Below, in pieces: positions 1 to 10,905 of a DNA stretch of 64,000 nucleotides. Within the stretch, counting starts at the first letter, position 1. Each line of letters opens with the position of its first letter. The stretch covers positions 702,015 through 766,014 of the forward strand of contig NC_031498.1 in assembly GCF_000237925.1 (NCBI RefSeq), read 5' to 3'. This DNA comes from Schistosoma mansoni. Lineage: Eukaryota; Platyhelminthes; Trematoda; Strigeidida; Schistosomatidae. Under the pieces are notes generated by a model, which saw only the letters and a program-made list of their open reading frames with translations, was not told where the DNA came from and did not search any database. The position numbers were made by a program, and so were the translations under genes.

Positions 1-19
1 AGCCAGAATTCAATGGTTT

Positions 20-355
20 GCAACTCTAACTTCAATTAGTCTATTGTCTTCATTGATAACTTCCTCATAATCTACGCGATTTAGCTCCATTAGTCATGAC
101 TTCTCACTAGAACTCCAGGAATTCTGTGTGGAAGCTAGTCACTAGTCAGTACATGATAATAAGCATTAAAGGGCTACGAAGATTGTTGAATTTTATTGAG
201 ATTAAACTTTTGAGCACTAGATTGAAGGAATTGTGTTTAATATCCAGTTGTGGGATCGTAAATGAGCACTGTGGAAGAGTTCCATACTAAAACGGAAAGT
301 TCGTCTAGTATTTCCTGATTTTCAATGGTAACCTAATTTTGATTTGCTCGTGATT
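20..355 (+). repeat. Old family B hammerhead SINE remnant
   Basis: Bases 61-150 match the reverse complement of the family B leader (TCTCACTAGAACTCCAGGA). Bases 250-340 match the forward tRNA-like 3' end, hammerhead region and GGTTTTCCATGG segment, heavily mutated. This suggests an ancient foldback copy; the hammerhead core is not preserved. Confidence 0.55.
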
Positions 356-406
356 TTTAATGAAAAGAAAAAGAAATCCATATATTTACTAATACTTCTG
401 TTATGT

Positions 407-710
407 TGTGGTGAACAAGAACACAGGTAGAGACAATCGGATGAGTTTGACACAAAAATTACAGAATGTCTCACTAAAATCTGACAGCCATACAGTAAGC
501 AGTTAATTTGCAAACTATCAATCAATTGTCTCAATCTTGACTGTTTTCTCTGCAAATATCAGTCCACCGTCTTTGAATTCATTGTTCATGCATTTTCATA
601 ACAATTGCGTTTCGTTTCTGTACATTCGTTATCCATCTTCTGCTGAAATATATTATATGCCTGACCCTCACCATTTACTACTTGTGTGGATATAAGTAAC
701 CGACACCACA
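407..710 (-). mobile_element. Solo LTR, gypsy/Ty3-type fossil
   Basis: The 304-bp unit has TG/CA ends with short inverted termini (TGTGGTG, CACCACA) and a 4-bp duplication ATGT on both sides (403-406, 711-714). It matches the LTR beside the integrase fragment at 54.7-55.7 kb and the solo LTRs at 16.5 and 36.9 kb. Length is in the range recalled for Boudicca-type schistosome elements (from memory). Relatively young within this set because its ends and duplication are clear. Confidence 0.75.
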
Positions 711-847
711 ATGTCGTTGACTGATTAATAAAATTTAGACTATTACGATCATTTATTTTATCTTAGTTAAGATTTATTTTGAAATATAAATTGAACAATG
801 AACACCTTTGACTCAATGAGACAATTACATTTATTAAAATATAAGCC

Positions 848-983
848 TTGGAGGAGTCCCACAATAGGACGAAACGGCCGTCGAGTGCTTCCAGGTTTTC
901 CATGGTGGTCTAGCTTCAATTGACTCATGATCTCAACCATATAAAATTACTAATATCTCCACAATGCCCCCCTTCTAATAACT
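848..983 (+). repeat. Family B SINE, 3' fragment
   Basis: It starts inside the hammerhead (GGAGTCCC ... GGACGAAACGG) and runs through GTGGTCTAGCTTCAATTGAC and TCTCCACA to the CCCCCCTTCT terminus. The 5' tRNA-like half is missing, as expected from 5' truncation. Confidence 0.8.
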
Positions 984-1610
984 TTACTTAAAAGTCTTCA
1001 TATATATATATATACAATGTTCACACATAAACGCTTAAACATTAGAGTCAGCACCCATTAACATACATTTGCTAATTTCATCGATTTGAAATGTAGCCTG
1101 ACAATCATTCAATGTTGTTAGATATTGTCTATACTTCATTGATAACAGCTTCTCACTAAAAATGTAGAATCTTGTGAAATAGCTTCCATATGTTCCCAAA
1201 TTTTCAATGGTATCCCCAACTGAGATAAGTCAGTAATACAAATAACCTAGAAACCAAATTATTCAACATAACAACTTAACTAATCTATTGTTTTTATGGA
1301 TAAATTTTCTATCATATATTTCACTTTTTTTCCTTTTTTTTTTTGTACATCATATATAAACTACTGATTTTAATTATGACCTTTATTTTTATGAACCATT
1401 TTTACAATAAAAATGTAAACTAATAATCTTAATAAACAAAAAAAAAACAAAACAAGACAAAACAGAACAACTTCTATTTAATCGTCAATTCTGGGGAATA
1501 AACACGATTTTCTTTAAAATCTTGCTGTCACAAAGTTTATTTTATTGAAATAATCAATTGTATTTTGATAAAACAAAAATACACATTACATTTTATTATT
1601 AATATAATAT
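984..1610. other. AT-rich stretch, faint SINE traces only
   Basis: I see a short TA run near 1002-1013, A/T homopolymers at 1325-1345 and 1437-1450, and a very weak family B leader-like stretch around 1130-1230. No coding signal is visible. Confidence 0.4.
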
Positions 1611-1668
1611 CAGAAGGGGGTTTTGTGGAGATTTCAGTAATTTTATAGTTGAAATCATGAGACAATTC
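1611..1668 (-). repeat. Family B terminal fragment
   Basis: CAGAAGGGGGTTTTGTGGAG followed by ATAGTTGAAATCATGAG is the family B terminal segment read from its 3' end. It is joined abruptly to a family D repeat at about 1673. Confidence 0.7.
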
Positions 1669-1672
1669 GCGC

Positions 1673-1872
1673 ATGCTGCTCATAAATTACATTCTCATCG
1701 CCAGTGTACCTTCTCCAACGTTGGACTAACACATAATCTTTACAATTCACCACCTCCGCTGTAGGTTATGATTTCGTGAATTCATTGCAACTGTTCCTAG
1801 CTTTCTTTACACACCTTACTCTACTCTTTCTCCGGCCAACTGACCATTACAACTCTAAATTAAATCTCAGTA
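1673..1872 (-). repeat. Family D repeat (inverted relative to 4563-4765)
   Basis: The sequence is clearly similar to the reverse complement of 4563-4765 (shared blocks CTCATAAATTACATTCTCAT and GGTTATGATTT). It is cut by the assembly gap. Family unidentified. Confidence 0.6.
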
Positions 1873-2072
1873 NNNNNNNNNNNNNNNNNNNNNNNNNNNN
1901 NNNNNNNNNNNNNNNNNNNNNNNNNNNNNNNNNNNNNNNNNNNNNNNNNNNNNNNNNNNNNNNNNNNNNNNNNNNNNNNNNNNNNNNNNNNNNNNNNNNN
2001 NNNNNNNNNNNNNNNNNNNNNNNNNNNNNNNNNNNNNNNNNNNNNNNNNNNNNNNNNNNNNNNNNNNNNNNN
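1873..2072. other. Assembly gap, 200 N
   Basis: Exactly 200 undetermined bases, so a placeholder gap of unknown true size. It lies between a family D repeat and a family B SINE, two repeats likely to have caused the break. Confidence 0.99.
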
Positions 2073-2598
2073 TCATGAGACAATTGAAGCTAGACCACCA
2101 TGGAAAACCTGGAAGCACTGAACGACCGTTTCGTTCTATTGTAGGACTCCTCAGCAATGCGTGTCCACGATCCCGCCTCGCGAGCGAGATTCGAACCCAG
2201 GACCTACCAGTCTCGCCGTTAGAGCACTTAACCGATAGACCACTGAGCTGGCCGGTATACGACGGTGTGGAGGTCTAGTAGGAACAGTGACCAGTAGAGT
2301 TCAACCACATCTGTTGTGAGAAAACAACTCACTGAAGACAATTGGTGAATGGTTGCTCAACTTCGTGGATTGATTGAAGTTAGACATTAACACCGTTGAA
2401 TGCTGGCTCAGTGGTCTATCAGTTAAGTGCTCTGGCTCGAGACTGGTAGGTCCAGGGTTCGAATCTCTCTCGCGAGGCGGGATCGTGGATGCGCGCTTCT
2501 GAGAATTCCCGTAATAGGACAAAACGGCCATCCAGTGCTCCCAGGTTTTCCCTGGTGGTCTAGCTTCAATTGACTCATGATTTCAACTATTAAAAATT
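2073..2598. repeat. Family B foldback hammerhead SINE
   Basis: The left arm (2073-2265) is in reverse orientation and the right arm (about 2340-2598) is forward; each contains the tRNA-like B box (GGTTCGAA) and a hammerhead region. The leader (2280-2360) lies between. The left hammerhead is near-intact; the right has core substitutions. The left outer terminus is lost in the gap. Confidence 0.85.
2115..2160 (-). ncRNA. Hammerhead ribozyme, near-intact (family B)
   Basis: On the minus strand: stem I GCATTG/CAGTGC, core CTGAGGA, stem II GTCC/GAAC (one mismatch), GAAA, short stem III ACGG/TCGT, then U at the cleavage position. Substitutions make activity uncertain. Confidence 0.5.
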
Positions 2599-3009
2599 CA
2601 CAGTTAAACATAATATAACCAATGTAAACAAATTGTATAATAATAATTGTATCGAAGCACTTGATACAAGATGTACTTATTTTAATAAAGATTAATCAAA
2701 ATTACCTTCTTAAAATTAATTATGGGATCATTCAAAAACCTTTATTACTATTCATTATATAATTATAATATTTATGACATTCACATGTCAAGTATATATC
2801 TTTATAAAATTAATCCTGATATATTAAAGTATGGATAGTTTTTGGCATTGAATTAAATCATACACAAAGGTCATTAATGGTGAATAGAATCAATTCATTA
2901 GTACTGAATTTTAAAGTTGTTCTTCTTCTTTTTTGTTCATCTTAATAGTCTGAGATTAATTCAGTTTATTTATTTTGATTGAGATAGAATGATATCAGAT
3001 TGTTTGTTT

Positions 3010-3053
3010 ATTTGTGTTTGTTTGTTTGGTCGGTTGGTTGGTTGGTTGGTTTT
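3010..3053 (+). repeat. GTTT/GGTT low-complexity run
   Basis: A run of GTTT and GGTT units. Simple-sequence DNA with no coding meaning. Confidence 0.8.
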
Positions 3054-3154
3054 GAGCTGAATGATTGAGTGGTTAGTTACAAATGTCAAAAATTTGAAAA
3101 TTACATATAAAGTTTAATAAGAGAAAAATATTAAAAAACTACAAATGTCCTTTT

Positions 3155-3286
3155 CAGAAGGGGGTTTCGTGGAGATTTTTGTAATTTTATAGATGAGATC
3201 ATAAGTCAATTGAAGCTAGGCCATCATGCGTCCAGGTTTTCCATGGTGGTCTAGCAACAAATGACTTATGATCTCATTTATAAAAT
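3155..3286. repeat. Miniature foldback of family B
   Basis: The terminus CAGAAGGGGG and the ATAAGTCAATTGAAGCTAG arm are joined, after about 12 bp, to the opposite arm (CCATGGTGGTCTAGC ... GACTTATGATCTCA). The tRNA-like and hammerhead segments are deleted, leaving a hairpin of about 130 bp. Confidence 0.7.
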
Positions 3287-3499
3287 GTTCTTTTATTGAC
3301 TCAAGGTTTTCTTTTTTATGTCTTATTATATGTGTGTACGTTTTTATATGAAATTACATTTATTTACACTGTGTAGTTCTACGTTTGAGAACAACCTTAT
3401 TGCTTTTATGTACTAATTTTCATATGACTGGCCGGGAATTAAGCTTCGAGTTTTATGCATTATTTTCAATATAAAGTGAATGATCTATGGTTGACATAT

Positions 3500-3675
3500 G
3501 CTTCAGTCGTTTATCTTATTTAGAAGTTACGTGCTCTCCGTAAGATTGAAAGTCCCGGGTTCAATCCCCAGTGGACTAGAATATGCACGCTATTAGGGAG
3601 TCTCATAACGGGACAAAACAGCTGTTTTTGTCCTTCTTGGTTTTCACTGGTTGTCTAACTAACATCTATCTATGA
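3500..3675 (+). repeat. Old tRNA-like/hammerhead SINE
   Basis: A B-box-like GGGTTCAATCC at about 3557 is followed by a degenerate hammerhead (GGAGTCTCATAACGGGACAA) and a TTGGTTTTCACTGG segment. The order matches families A and B, but divergence is too high to assign it with certainty. Confidence 0.5.
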
Positions 3676-3745
3676 TATAAACTCGGAAAAATTTAGTAGA
3701 CTCGGGAAGCACTCTATATTTATAATGATCATACATTTTTTAATT

Positions 3746-3930
3746 GATGAGACCATGAGTCAATTGAAGCTAGATCACCATGGAAAATCTGGAAGCACTG
3801 GACGGCCGTTTCGTCCTATTGAGGGACTCCTCAGCAGTGCGCATCCACGATTCTGCCCCGCGAGATTCGAACCTAGGACCTATCAGTTTCGCGCGCAAGC
3901 TCTTAACCACTAGACCACTGAGCCGGCATC
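3746..3930 (-). repeat. Family B SINE with intact hammerhead
   Basis: Read on the minus strand: tRNA-like head with CGGCTCAGTGGTCTAGTGG A-box region and GGTTCGAA B box, then a hammerhead, then the CATGGTGATCTAGCTTCAAT tail arm. The 5' leader is absent. It carries the best-preserved ribozyme core in the first 10 kb. Confidence 0.85.
3795..3840 (-). ncRNA. Hammerhead ribozyme, type I, short stem III
   Basis: All elements are visible on the minus strand: stem I GCACTG/CAGTGC fully paired; core CTGAGGA; stem II GTCC/GGAC with loop CTCAATA; GAAA; stem III ACGG/CCGT with no loop; C at the cleavage site. The loopless, palindromic stem III resembles SM-alpha ribozymes, which are known to work best as dimers (established for that class). 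Activity here is inferred. Confidence 0.8.
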
Positions 3931-4562
3931 ATTTATTTGTTAAATGATTTCCAATCATGTTCACTCTTGTGCTCATTATTTTGTATGTGGCCATATTATT
4001 TTATCAGAAGAAAAATTTATTCTACTAAGTAGATATCCTCTCTTCTGATATCCGTACAATCGAGGGCTTATGTCAACAATTTATCTTCATGAGCTGATAT
4101 AATTCGGCCGAATTTTATCATTACATTATCATCTATCAGTTAACATTCATTTCTTTTATCTTAATAATTGAAAAGTCGTTGATCAAATCATAAAATTACA
4201 CTTCATACGAAATGTACTGTTACATTTACTGTTAATAACATAAAAGTTTAGAAACACTAAATATTCGACAACTATCAGTAGTCAGAACTTTGTGTTTATT
4301 CAGACTCAAGGTTTCATTTCGGTAATTCAGATTTTCTTGTCGAATCAGATCCTCTATGACTAATCTTTTCTGTTACCAATAATACTATCACTATCTCTAC
4401 TACTATGGGATTCGTCTTGAATTCTCAGTGTTAATCAATTGTGGTAACTTGAAGCGATGTACAAAGATTCTATGTTGCGTATGACTAGATTAACTCTGTA
4501 TCTTTTTTTCTCCTGTAAACTGTAAAAGGTAATACAAACATTGAATTATTTCCAATTTTCAT
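3931..4562. other. No feature recognised
   Basis: AT-rich DNA without long ORFs, tandem repeats or SINE motifs that I can identify. Confidence 0.4.
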
Positions 4563-4975
4563 TCTACTGAGATTTAATTTAGATTTGTAATTATCAGTTT
4601 TACTTAGAAAGAATAGAGTAAGGTGTATAAAGAAAACTATGAATAGTTTCAATGAATTCACTAAATCATAACCTACAACAGAGATGCTGAATTTTAAAGA
4701 TTATTTGTTATTACAACGTTTGTTAATTAACACTTTCAATGAGAATGTAATTTATGAGCAACCTTCGAGCAACACTAAAGTGACCTTGAGAATGTCCGTC
4801 TGTTGACTACAACTAAATGGCGATTATAAATTTGTGGGATGAATAAAGATTATGATTTACAATTGATGGTTGGGATTAGAAATTAGATTATTTTTAGGGT
4901 TTTCATCATGAACTGACATCAGGTCTTGAAGAATTCATGACACCATAAAACTTATGAGGCAAAAAATAATCTATA
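4563..4975 (+). repeat. Family D repeat
   Basis: The first half mirrors 1673-1872 in inverse orientation. The second half (4735-4960) resembles 58440-58640 (AATTTATGA(G/A)C(A/G)ACCTT(C/T)GAGC, TTTTCATCA(T/C)GAACTG). Diverged and non-coding; family unknown. Confidence 0.55.
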
Positions 4976-6335
4976 GTTTAAAAATCTATTCAAACTTAAG
5001 TAAAATTTGACTGTTGTTCAATATTCCTCTGACTGATGTCAGTCACTCAATAAATAAGATATATTCCAAACTGGTATGCTCATATATAGACTGATTACTA
5101 CTGTGGCTTGTGAACAGTAGGTGTTACCACTGATATAACATATACTTTCATAGAATGTCTAATCTCAGTTTTAGGGGTATCACTACATTACAAGGTCTAT
5201 CAACAATAAATGTGGCATGTTCGGCAAGCATAAAATATGCTGCCAAACGACCTTGAGGTCTTAACATGTTTTGGCTAATCAAAGAAAGACGGCAAAGACA
5301 GCTGAATAATGTATTATTCTAAGAAATAGGATCAAGGTATTGATTTTCGGACCCTTAACTGTTGATCATAACTGCTAACCCTATCTTGATACTTGCGCCA
5401 TGATCCTGACCTATATTTCTTATTCCTTGCTAGCTTAGCTGGACACTTTATGTTAACTGCACTTTCATATTCTTTATTAATCCTGAAACTGTTACGCAGT
5501 TCTATATAGAAAAAATTGTCTTGGCTTTGTGCCCAATTACAATTTACTATTTACAGCATCGCATTGCACACAGACAATCAAGTGAATTATAAGTGTAAAT
5601 TATAAAACTTGCATGTGACTATTTGTCTGAATTTCTGGTATGCGAAATGAAGGTTATAGAACATTGGACTTTATTCGGCCTAACCTAGCGAGTACTGTAA
5701 CCCAGTTAGTCAATTTTCCGTTGTCAGTACAATCAAGAAATAACAAGAGATAAATTGAAAAAAACTTTTGAAACTCGTTAACTTCTCAATGACTAGTAAT
5801 TGATCTAATGAATATCCTTCCAATTTCATATATGCATCATAGATATAATGAAGGCAATTAATTTATAAATAAGATGTCGAAGATAACCATTCATTATTCA
5901 ATATTCAGCAAATCTACAATATCTAACATTTTCAAACATTTCGTTATTCATTTAGTCTATCACAGTAACCTTCATTGCCAATTTCATTTCATTCATCTTA
6001 TTAATCTATCTATATTGGTATTCTGTAAATATCCTACTGTACACCATCTCAACTTGTCCAATGAAATTAGTAAGCAAATGACAAATTATAGTTTGAAATG
6101 AATTCCTTACAGAGAATCATGCTCTTATATGCAGCATTCAATCACTGAATGAATGTAGAAATGCTAAATATTGCACACATATTGAACACTGGAACGTGGA
6201 TGGAATATAAATTCACAAACATGTATCCCAACCTTAAATCTAGCTAAAAAGCAATTTAATCAAATCATAAACTCCTTTATTTGACATATCATTATTCTCT
6301 TCAACATTACAGTTGTAAACTATCTGGTGAAATTG
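4976..6335. other. No gene recognised
   Basis: The 5120-5560 part is slightly more GC-rich and could be decayed element DNA, but I found no partner in this window. The 75-codon ORF at 5874-6101 has composition expected by chance in AT-rich DNA. Confidence 0.35.
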
Positions 6336-6672
6336 TAAGCAAAGATGGATAGTGGCTAGCAGTGTAATCCAGTTTGACGCGCGTTTCGTCCTATTTGGGA
6401 CTCGTCAGCTGGATGTACCTGCATCTCAGAGTTGATGTTCACTCTGGGACTCGAACACAGTACCTTTCGCTTCAAACGCCATCGCGTTATCCACTCAGCT
6501 ACTGAGTCCTGATAGCCACTTGCTTGTGCCACTATCCATCTTTGCTTACAAGGCTTGTGAAATAAGGCTATATCGAGGCAATACACACAGTACGCATATA
6601 TGCCAATAAGAGACTGACCAGTTGCAGTCCTAAACATCAATGGGAAGATTCAAACAAGTAATACTAAGTGTA
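6336..6672. repeat. SM-alpha (family A) SINE, foldback form
   Basis: Bases 6336-6525 hold the hammerhead and tRNA-like head in reverse orientation (B box as GGGACTCGAACAC). From about 6526 the orientation flips to forward: CCACTATCCATCTTTGCTTA, then CAATAAGAGACTGACCAG and AATACTAAGTG. GCAAAGATGGATAGTGG and its complement bracket the inverted part. SM-alpha repeats with pol III promoter and hammerhead are established in schistosomes. Confidence 0.85.
6367..6414 (-). ncRNA. SM-alpha hammerhead ribozyme, well preserved
   Basis: On the minus strand: stem I ATCCAG/CTGGAT, core CTGACGA, stem II GTCC/GGAC, GAAA, stem III ACGC/GCGT, then C at the cleavage site. Three extra bases (AAA) follow the cleavage site before the 3' strand of stem I. 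A similar insert (AGA) is in the copy at 51.0 kb, so this is a subfamily trait. Confidence 0.7.
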
Positions 6673-7439
6673 TCTAGTGAAATGTATATTTACACACACA
6701 CACACATGCACGTCGTTCACATAAGTTTGGACAATGACTATTATCTTTCATTTAGCTAATGATCATAACACACAACGTTTAAAAAAAAAGAACATTGGTT
6801 CGTTCTTTTTATAATCTATTCAACCTACAACTATTACTTCGATAGGAGATTGTATGTAACTTATATGCAAACTATAAACTTTAGTGAACTCTATAATTGT
6901 AACCAAACTAATATCCATCCTATTCATTGTTTCTTGTATTTGGGCGTGTATTTTTTTTTATTTCAACTTAGAAAAATTCAAAAAAAAAGAAAAAGAAAAA
7001 AAATCGTTTATCAAAAGGGAACATGTAAATGAATCATAAAATTAGCCTAATGAGTAATAATTAAGTTGGTCAAGACTTGTTCACATCTCCTTCAAGTTAT
7101 GTTGCTGGGTTGTTGTTGTTGTTGTTGTTGTTGGTGGTGGTGTTGTGAATGTTTGTTTTTTGTCAATTAAAAAATTTTGATAAACTATTCTCAAAATCTT
7201 CTATAAGTCAGGTCAAGGTTGTATAAGGTACAAGTTTTGAGTAAGGAATAAAGAGTATATATATTTAATAAATAATTAATTATATATATCGAAATTTTAT
7301 ATGTTTTATACTTTAAAGAATATGAAGGATACTACTTAATTTTAATTGATAGATTTAGACATGTTTAGATTGTAAAGAGTTAGTGATGTATCCTGTGGAG
7401 ATTTATGAATGGTAACTTTGAGAACTATTTATGGATCAA
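6673..7439. other. AT-rich, simple sequence
   Basis: It contains (AC)n near 6693-6706, A-rich runs at 6781 and 6978-7005, and a (GTT)n run. No gene recognised. Confidence 0.4.
7098..7145 (+). repeat. (GTT)n/(GGT)n microsatellite
   Basis: A perfect run of GTT units followed by GGT units. Confidence 0.9.
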
Positions 7440-7870
7440 TATGATATGTATATTTCCTATTGTATAATTACTAAGTAACTTAACTAGTCGTATTCGTGTT
7501 CCTCTTGTTATAAGCTTTATTTTGACCTATAGATTATTACTATACGATTTACCATTCATGAGTTATCCCCAGTCTATTCATTACTGTTCCCCCTATTCAC
7601 AGCCACATTTGGCCAATTATTGTACAAATGTTATATTCTATTTTATGGTACGATGTGGTCTGTTTGGTTGGTATATAAACCCAGTATATTTGAGGATAAT
7701 GATTCATATTGCAGAGGCTGTTATTGATGTTCTGTACTTAACCGACTGGCTAGGCAGATAGCAGGAGTGATAAGTACTCAAGACTGCTCATACGGCTTTT
7801 GTATATCATTGGGCTATAAATAAATTCACTACTCTCTAATTGGCGGTCTTGTCACTCATATATATCAACT
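7440..7870 (+). mobile_element. LTR-like fossil repeat (unidentified)
   Basis: Clearly similar along about 350 bp to 39935-40290. It has a TATA-like GGTATATAAACCCA at about 7669 and AATAAATTCACTACT at about 7819, as in an LTR with promoter and poly(A) signal. No coding region adjoins it and I cannot name the family. Old, judging from divergence between the copies. Confidence 0.35.
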
Positions 7871-8134
7871 GGGCAAGAACGCACTCAATCGATATAACAG
7901 TTAGGTGACATGGGTTCAATTTCTATACGGTGTATCAATTCTCGCAATATAGGTGTGTCAGTTAACAAAAAAACATATGGGTCCAGAGTTTCTTTTAAAG
8001 TGCCTCTCATCACATAACATCTTATTATAATGAATGTGATTTTGAGTCATTTGAACTAATGATCACGTTTTAATTCACTTTCTAATGGTTTGGTTTATCA
8101 ATTTTCAATATTTTAAGTGAAATGTGATCAATCG

Positions 8135-8655
8135 CCACCAAATGCCCTGGTACGGCTGAGAGTGGGCAGAGTTCGCTCTCCCTCTCGTAATGCTCTCACA
8201 TGGCCACGTGTATATAGCCTCTGTCAGGGAAGTCATACTCACTGCCTTCTCGTGGCATTACTGTTGTTTACGAATTTGAGAGGACGAAAAGCGAATATCC
8301 GGCGCTTTAACCGGGTTGGTGGACACGGCGAGTCCACCTAGAGGAGTTGGAAAACCCTGATTTCAAACTAATGGTGCTCATGGGCTCCAGGATCCTGAGG
8401 GAACAAATGGCGTATGAATCAATGGTTGGTCACCGGCTACCATGGGACTGCATCTCCTCACGATGCTCCACTACCTTGTGGGTTAGACCTTTAGGTCAAA
8501 GGCTCGGAGTGTGGCCCCCTAAGAAAACCACCTACTTCGGTTTGGGCACCCGGGCAGTATCGCAGCCCTCACACAAATCAAATGAGATTTATGTGGCGCA
8601 TATTTATCTGGTTCCCCTTTGTACCAATATTTATGTGTTTAAATAAATAAATAAA
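8135..8655 (+). repeat. Family E interspersed repeat, full length
   Basis: About 520 bp, beginning CCACCAAATGCCCTGGTACG and ending TTTATGTGTTTAAATAAATA with an (AAAT)n tail, as in retroposons. Copies at 32114, 63103 and (shorter) 53378 share its boundaries. A stretch of about 65 codons is open here and in the 63.1-kb copy. A GGTGGAC/GTCCACC hairpin lies at about 8317-8337. GC content is higher than its surroundings. Family unidentified. Confidence 0.7.
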
Positions 8656-9712
8656 TCGCAGTATTTGGAATCAGTGAAACCCATTGGACACAAGCTGGAC
8701 AGCAAAGGCTAGATAAGGGAGAGATGCTGCTGTACTCTGGTCACGAAGAAGAAAATGCTCCACACACTCAGAGAGTTGCTCTAACGCTGCCCAGAGAAGC
8801 ACGAAATGCACTTGTAGGATGGGAATCTCACGGATCCATAATTATCAAAGCATCATTCAAAATGAAGAAGAAGGGAATCACAATGAAAGTTATCTAAAGT
8901 TATGCACCAACCGAGAATAGCAACGACAACATTAAAGCTCTGTTCTATGAGAGGGTGCAATCAATCATAGAGAGGTTCCCAAGAAAGGACTTCACCATCC
9001 TGATGGGAGACCTAAACGCCAACGCCGGTATAGATAACACTGGATATAAAGATATAATGCAACGACATGGACTGGGAGGGAGAAATGAAAATGGTGAGAG
9101 ATTTGTAAATCTATGTGCATTCAACCAATTCAAGATAACTCTCAACAATAGGTTTCAAGCTTTACAGGATCTACTGAAACAACAAGAAACTACGATGGAG
9201 GACAAGTAGAAAGGGATCAAAGAAGCATTAACTTCAAAGTATCAAGGGGTTCTGGATCGCAAGAAGCATCATCATAAAGAATGGATCTCTATGGCAATCC
9301 TGGACAAGATTCAAGAAAGGAAGAACAAGAAGACAGCAATTAACAACAGCACGGACATCTCAGAATCAATTAGATGATTTGGACTTTGCTGATGACCTAG
9401 CCCTCCTATCTCTCACACACGAACAAATACAAATGAAGACAACAAATGTAGTAGCAGCCTCTACATCAATAGGCCTCAACATACACAAAGGAAAAAGCAA
9501 GATTCTCAAATACAACACGGAGAACACCAACCCAATCACACTTGATGACGAAACTCTGAAAGAGGTGGAAACATTGACGTACCTGTGAAGTACCATTGAT
9601 GATCAAGAAGGATCTGATGCAGATGTAAATGTGAGGATTGCAAAGCAAGGACCGTATTCCTACAATTGAGGAACATATGGAACTCAAAACAACATTTACG
9701 TAGAATAAATGG
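8656..9712 (+). mobile_element. RTE-clade LINE, internally deleted copy
   Basis: Translation gives the N-terminal AP-endonuclease region (GISETHWT with catalytic Glu at about 8670; ILMGDLNANAG at about 8997; HGLGGRNENGERF) and, after a deletion that removes the rest of the endonuclease and the early reverse transcriptase, the FADDLALL catalytic loop at 9385. It ends near NIWNSK. At least two in-frame stops (one replacing Gln before SYAPT, one in place of Trp near 9207) and a frameshift near 9588 make it a pseudogene. It starts directly after the family E tail and is cut off by an SM-alpha SINE. SR2/SjR2 are the known schistosome RTE families; the exact one is not verified. Confidence 0.85.
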
Positions 9713-9721
9713 AGTGAGACC

Positions 9722-9888
9722 ATTTGGACTAAGTGAATAATGCGATTATGCTTAGAGCGACAAGTACTGGATCCGAGTCCAGAGTGGATATCGACTCTGG
9801 AATGCAACAGCATCCAGCTGACAAGTCCCTAATATGATGAAACACGTGTCCCGGATTCCACTGCTAGCCGCATTCAATCTATTCAATA
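9722..9888 (+). repeat. SM-alpha SINE, old copy
   Basis: Forward tRNA-like head with B-box remnant GGATCCGAGTCC, CAACAGCATCCAG, hammerhead CTGACAA ... GAAACACGTGTC, and GGATTCCACTGCTAGCC. Stem III is the palindrome ACACGTGT instead of ACGCGCGT. Core G8 is A, as in the 33.9 and 43.9 kb copies. Confidence 0.75.
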
Positions 9889-10759
9889 TGGTAAACGCAT
9901 TGCAATTTGAGCGATAGAGTTCAATTAGAACTGAAAGATTAAATAAATATGAAGTTGGCTGCAGCTCACAGATTAATCAATTCTAAATAAAACACACACT
10001 TCCAAATATATCACACACAAAAAATAATATTTGGCAAAATATCTTAAACCACACATTTTCAGCACTTTAAGCAGTCTTTTAAAAGATGAAGCATTTATTG
10101 ATAGCGTACACTTTCTCCGTCTATAGTAACAATGTAGTTTCCATGTATACAATAAATAAAATATTCTAGATATATATTGAAGGTTTAAACCTAGTCTCTT
10201 GTATCAATCGTCTACAAACCAGCGAATATCAGGTAATTTAATTTTTCAGTATTTTTAAGTGTAACAATTAACTGACTGATTCACCCCCTAGCTATCATGT
10301 GTGGTGTTGCTTCACTTCCCCACCTAGATATAATTTGTTGGGTTTGACTACAATGAGAACCTCGATCCCTAACTATGAGGTATTTCCCAACAAATAAAGC
10401 ATAACACTGAAGGGACAAGTTATCTTGAAATAAAATATCGGAGTATTCTACCAGTGGATCGCATGACTGACAATGTGTGAAATCTCAGGATCCAACCTAT
10501 CGCTTCACAATTCACGGACCACTTTTTTTAACCGATACACTGGACTCTTTCTTGTCATTCTTGCCCTACTTGCTTGCGTCAGAGACACTCAAGAACCACA
10601 TATTGTCACCAAAAGTTTTTCAGTTTGAAGTCACTGAGAAAATCAAATGTACTTAAATTTACCACACAATAAAATATTGTGTACAGTGTTATAGAACTAT
10701 TCATTAAGTATCTGAAAAACTAGACAAAAACATAACATCAGTCAGAAATCCAATCGAGG
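9889..10759. other. No gene recognised
   Basis: Mostly AT-rich. TTGTTGGG at 10337 and CCCAACAA at 10388 form a weak inverted pair around possibly tRNA-like decayed sequence. Confidence 0.35.
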
Positions 10760-10905
10760 TTTGAATAGGCCAGTGGTGAGGTTTCGGACTGAGAGATTAA
10801 GGAATTCATGTTAAGAATCCATAAGGAGTATCATCTCCCTCAACAGTACAGGTAAATCTAATTGAGGAGTGTCAAACAACACGAAACCTAGAGCAAGAAA
10901 GATTT
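10760..10905 (+). repeat. Family C tRNA-like/hammerhead SINE, old
   Basis: An A-box-like GGCCAGTGGTGAGGTTTC region is followed downstream by TTGAGGAGTGTCAAACAACACGAAACC, whose parts correspond to a hammerhead core (TTGAGGA), stem II GTGT/ACAC and GAAA. Stem I and III pairing is weak, so it is probably inactive. Confidence 0.45.

Noticed and set aside
1776-2157. ORFs spanning 1873-2072
   Set aside because: They run through 200 N and repeat DNA; the apparent openness is an artefact.
6356-6640. 94-codon minus-strand ORF and similar ones in SINEs (2075, 2301, 3725, 11264, 26732, 28400, 42310, 46303)
   Set aside because: All lie inside tRNA-like/hammerhead SINEs whose homologous copies are not open, so they are non-coding RNA sequence.
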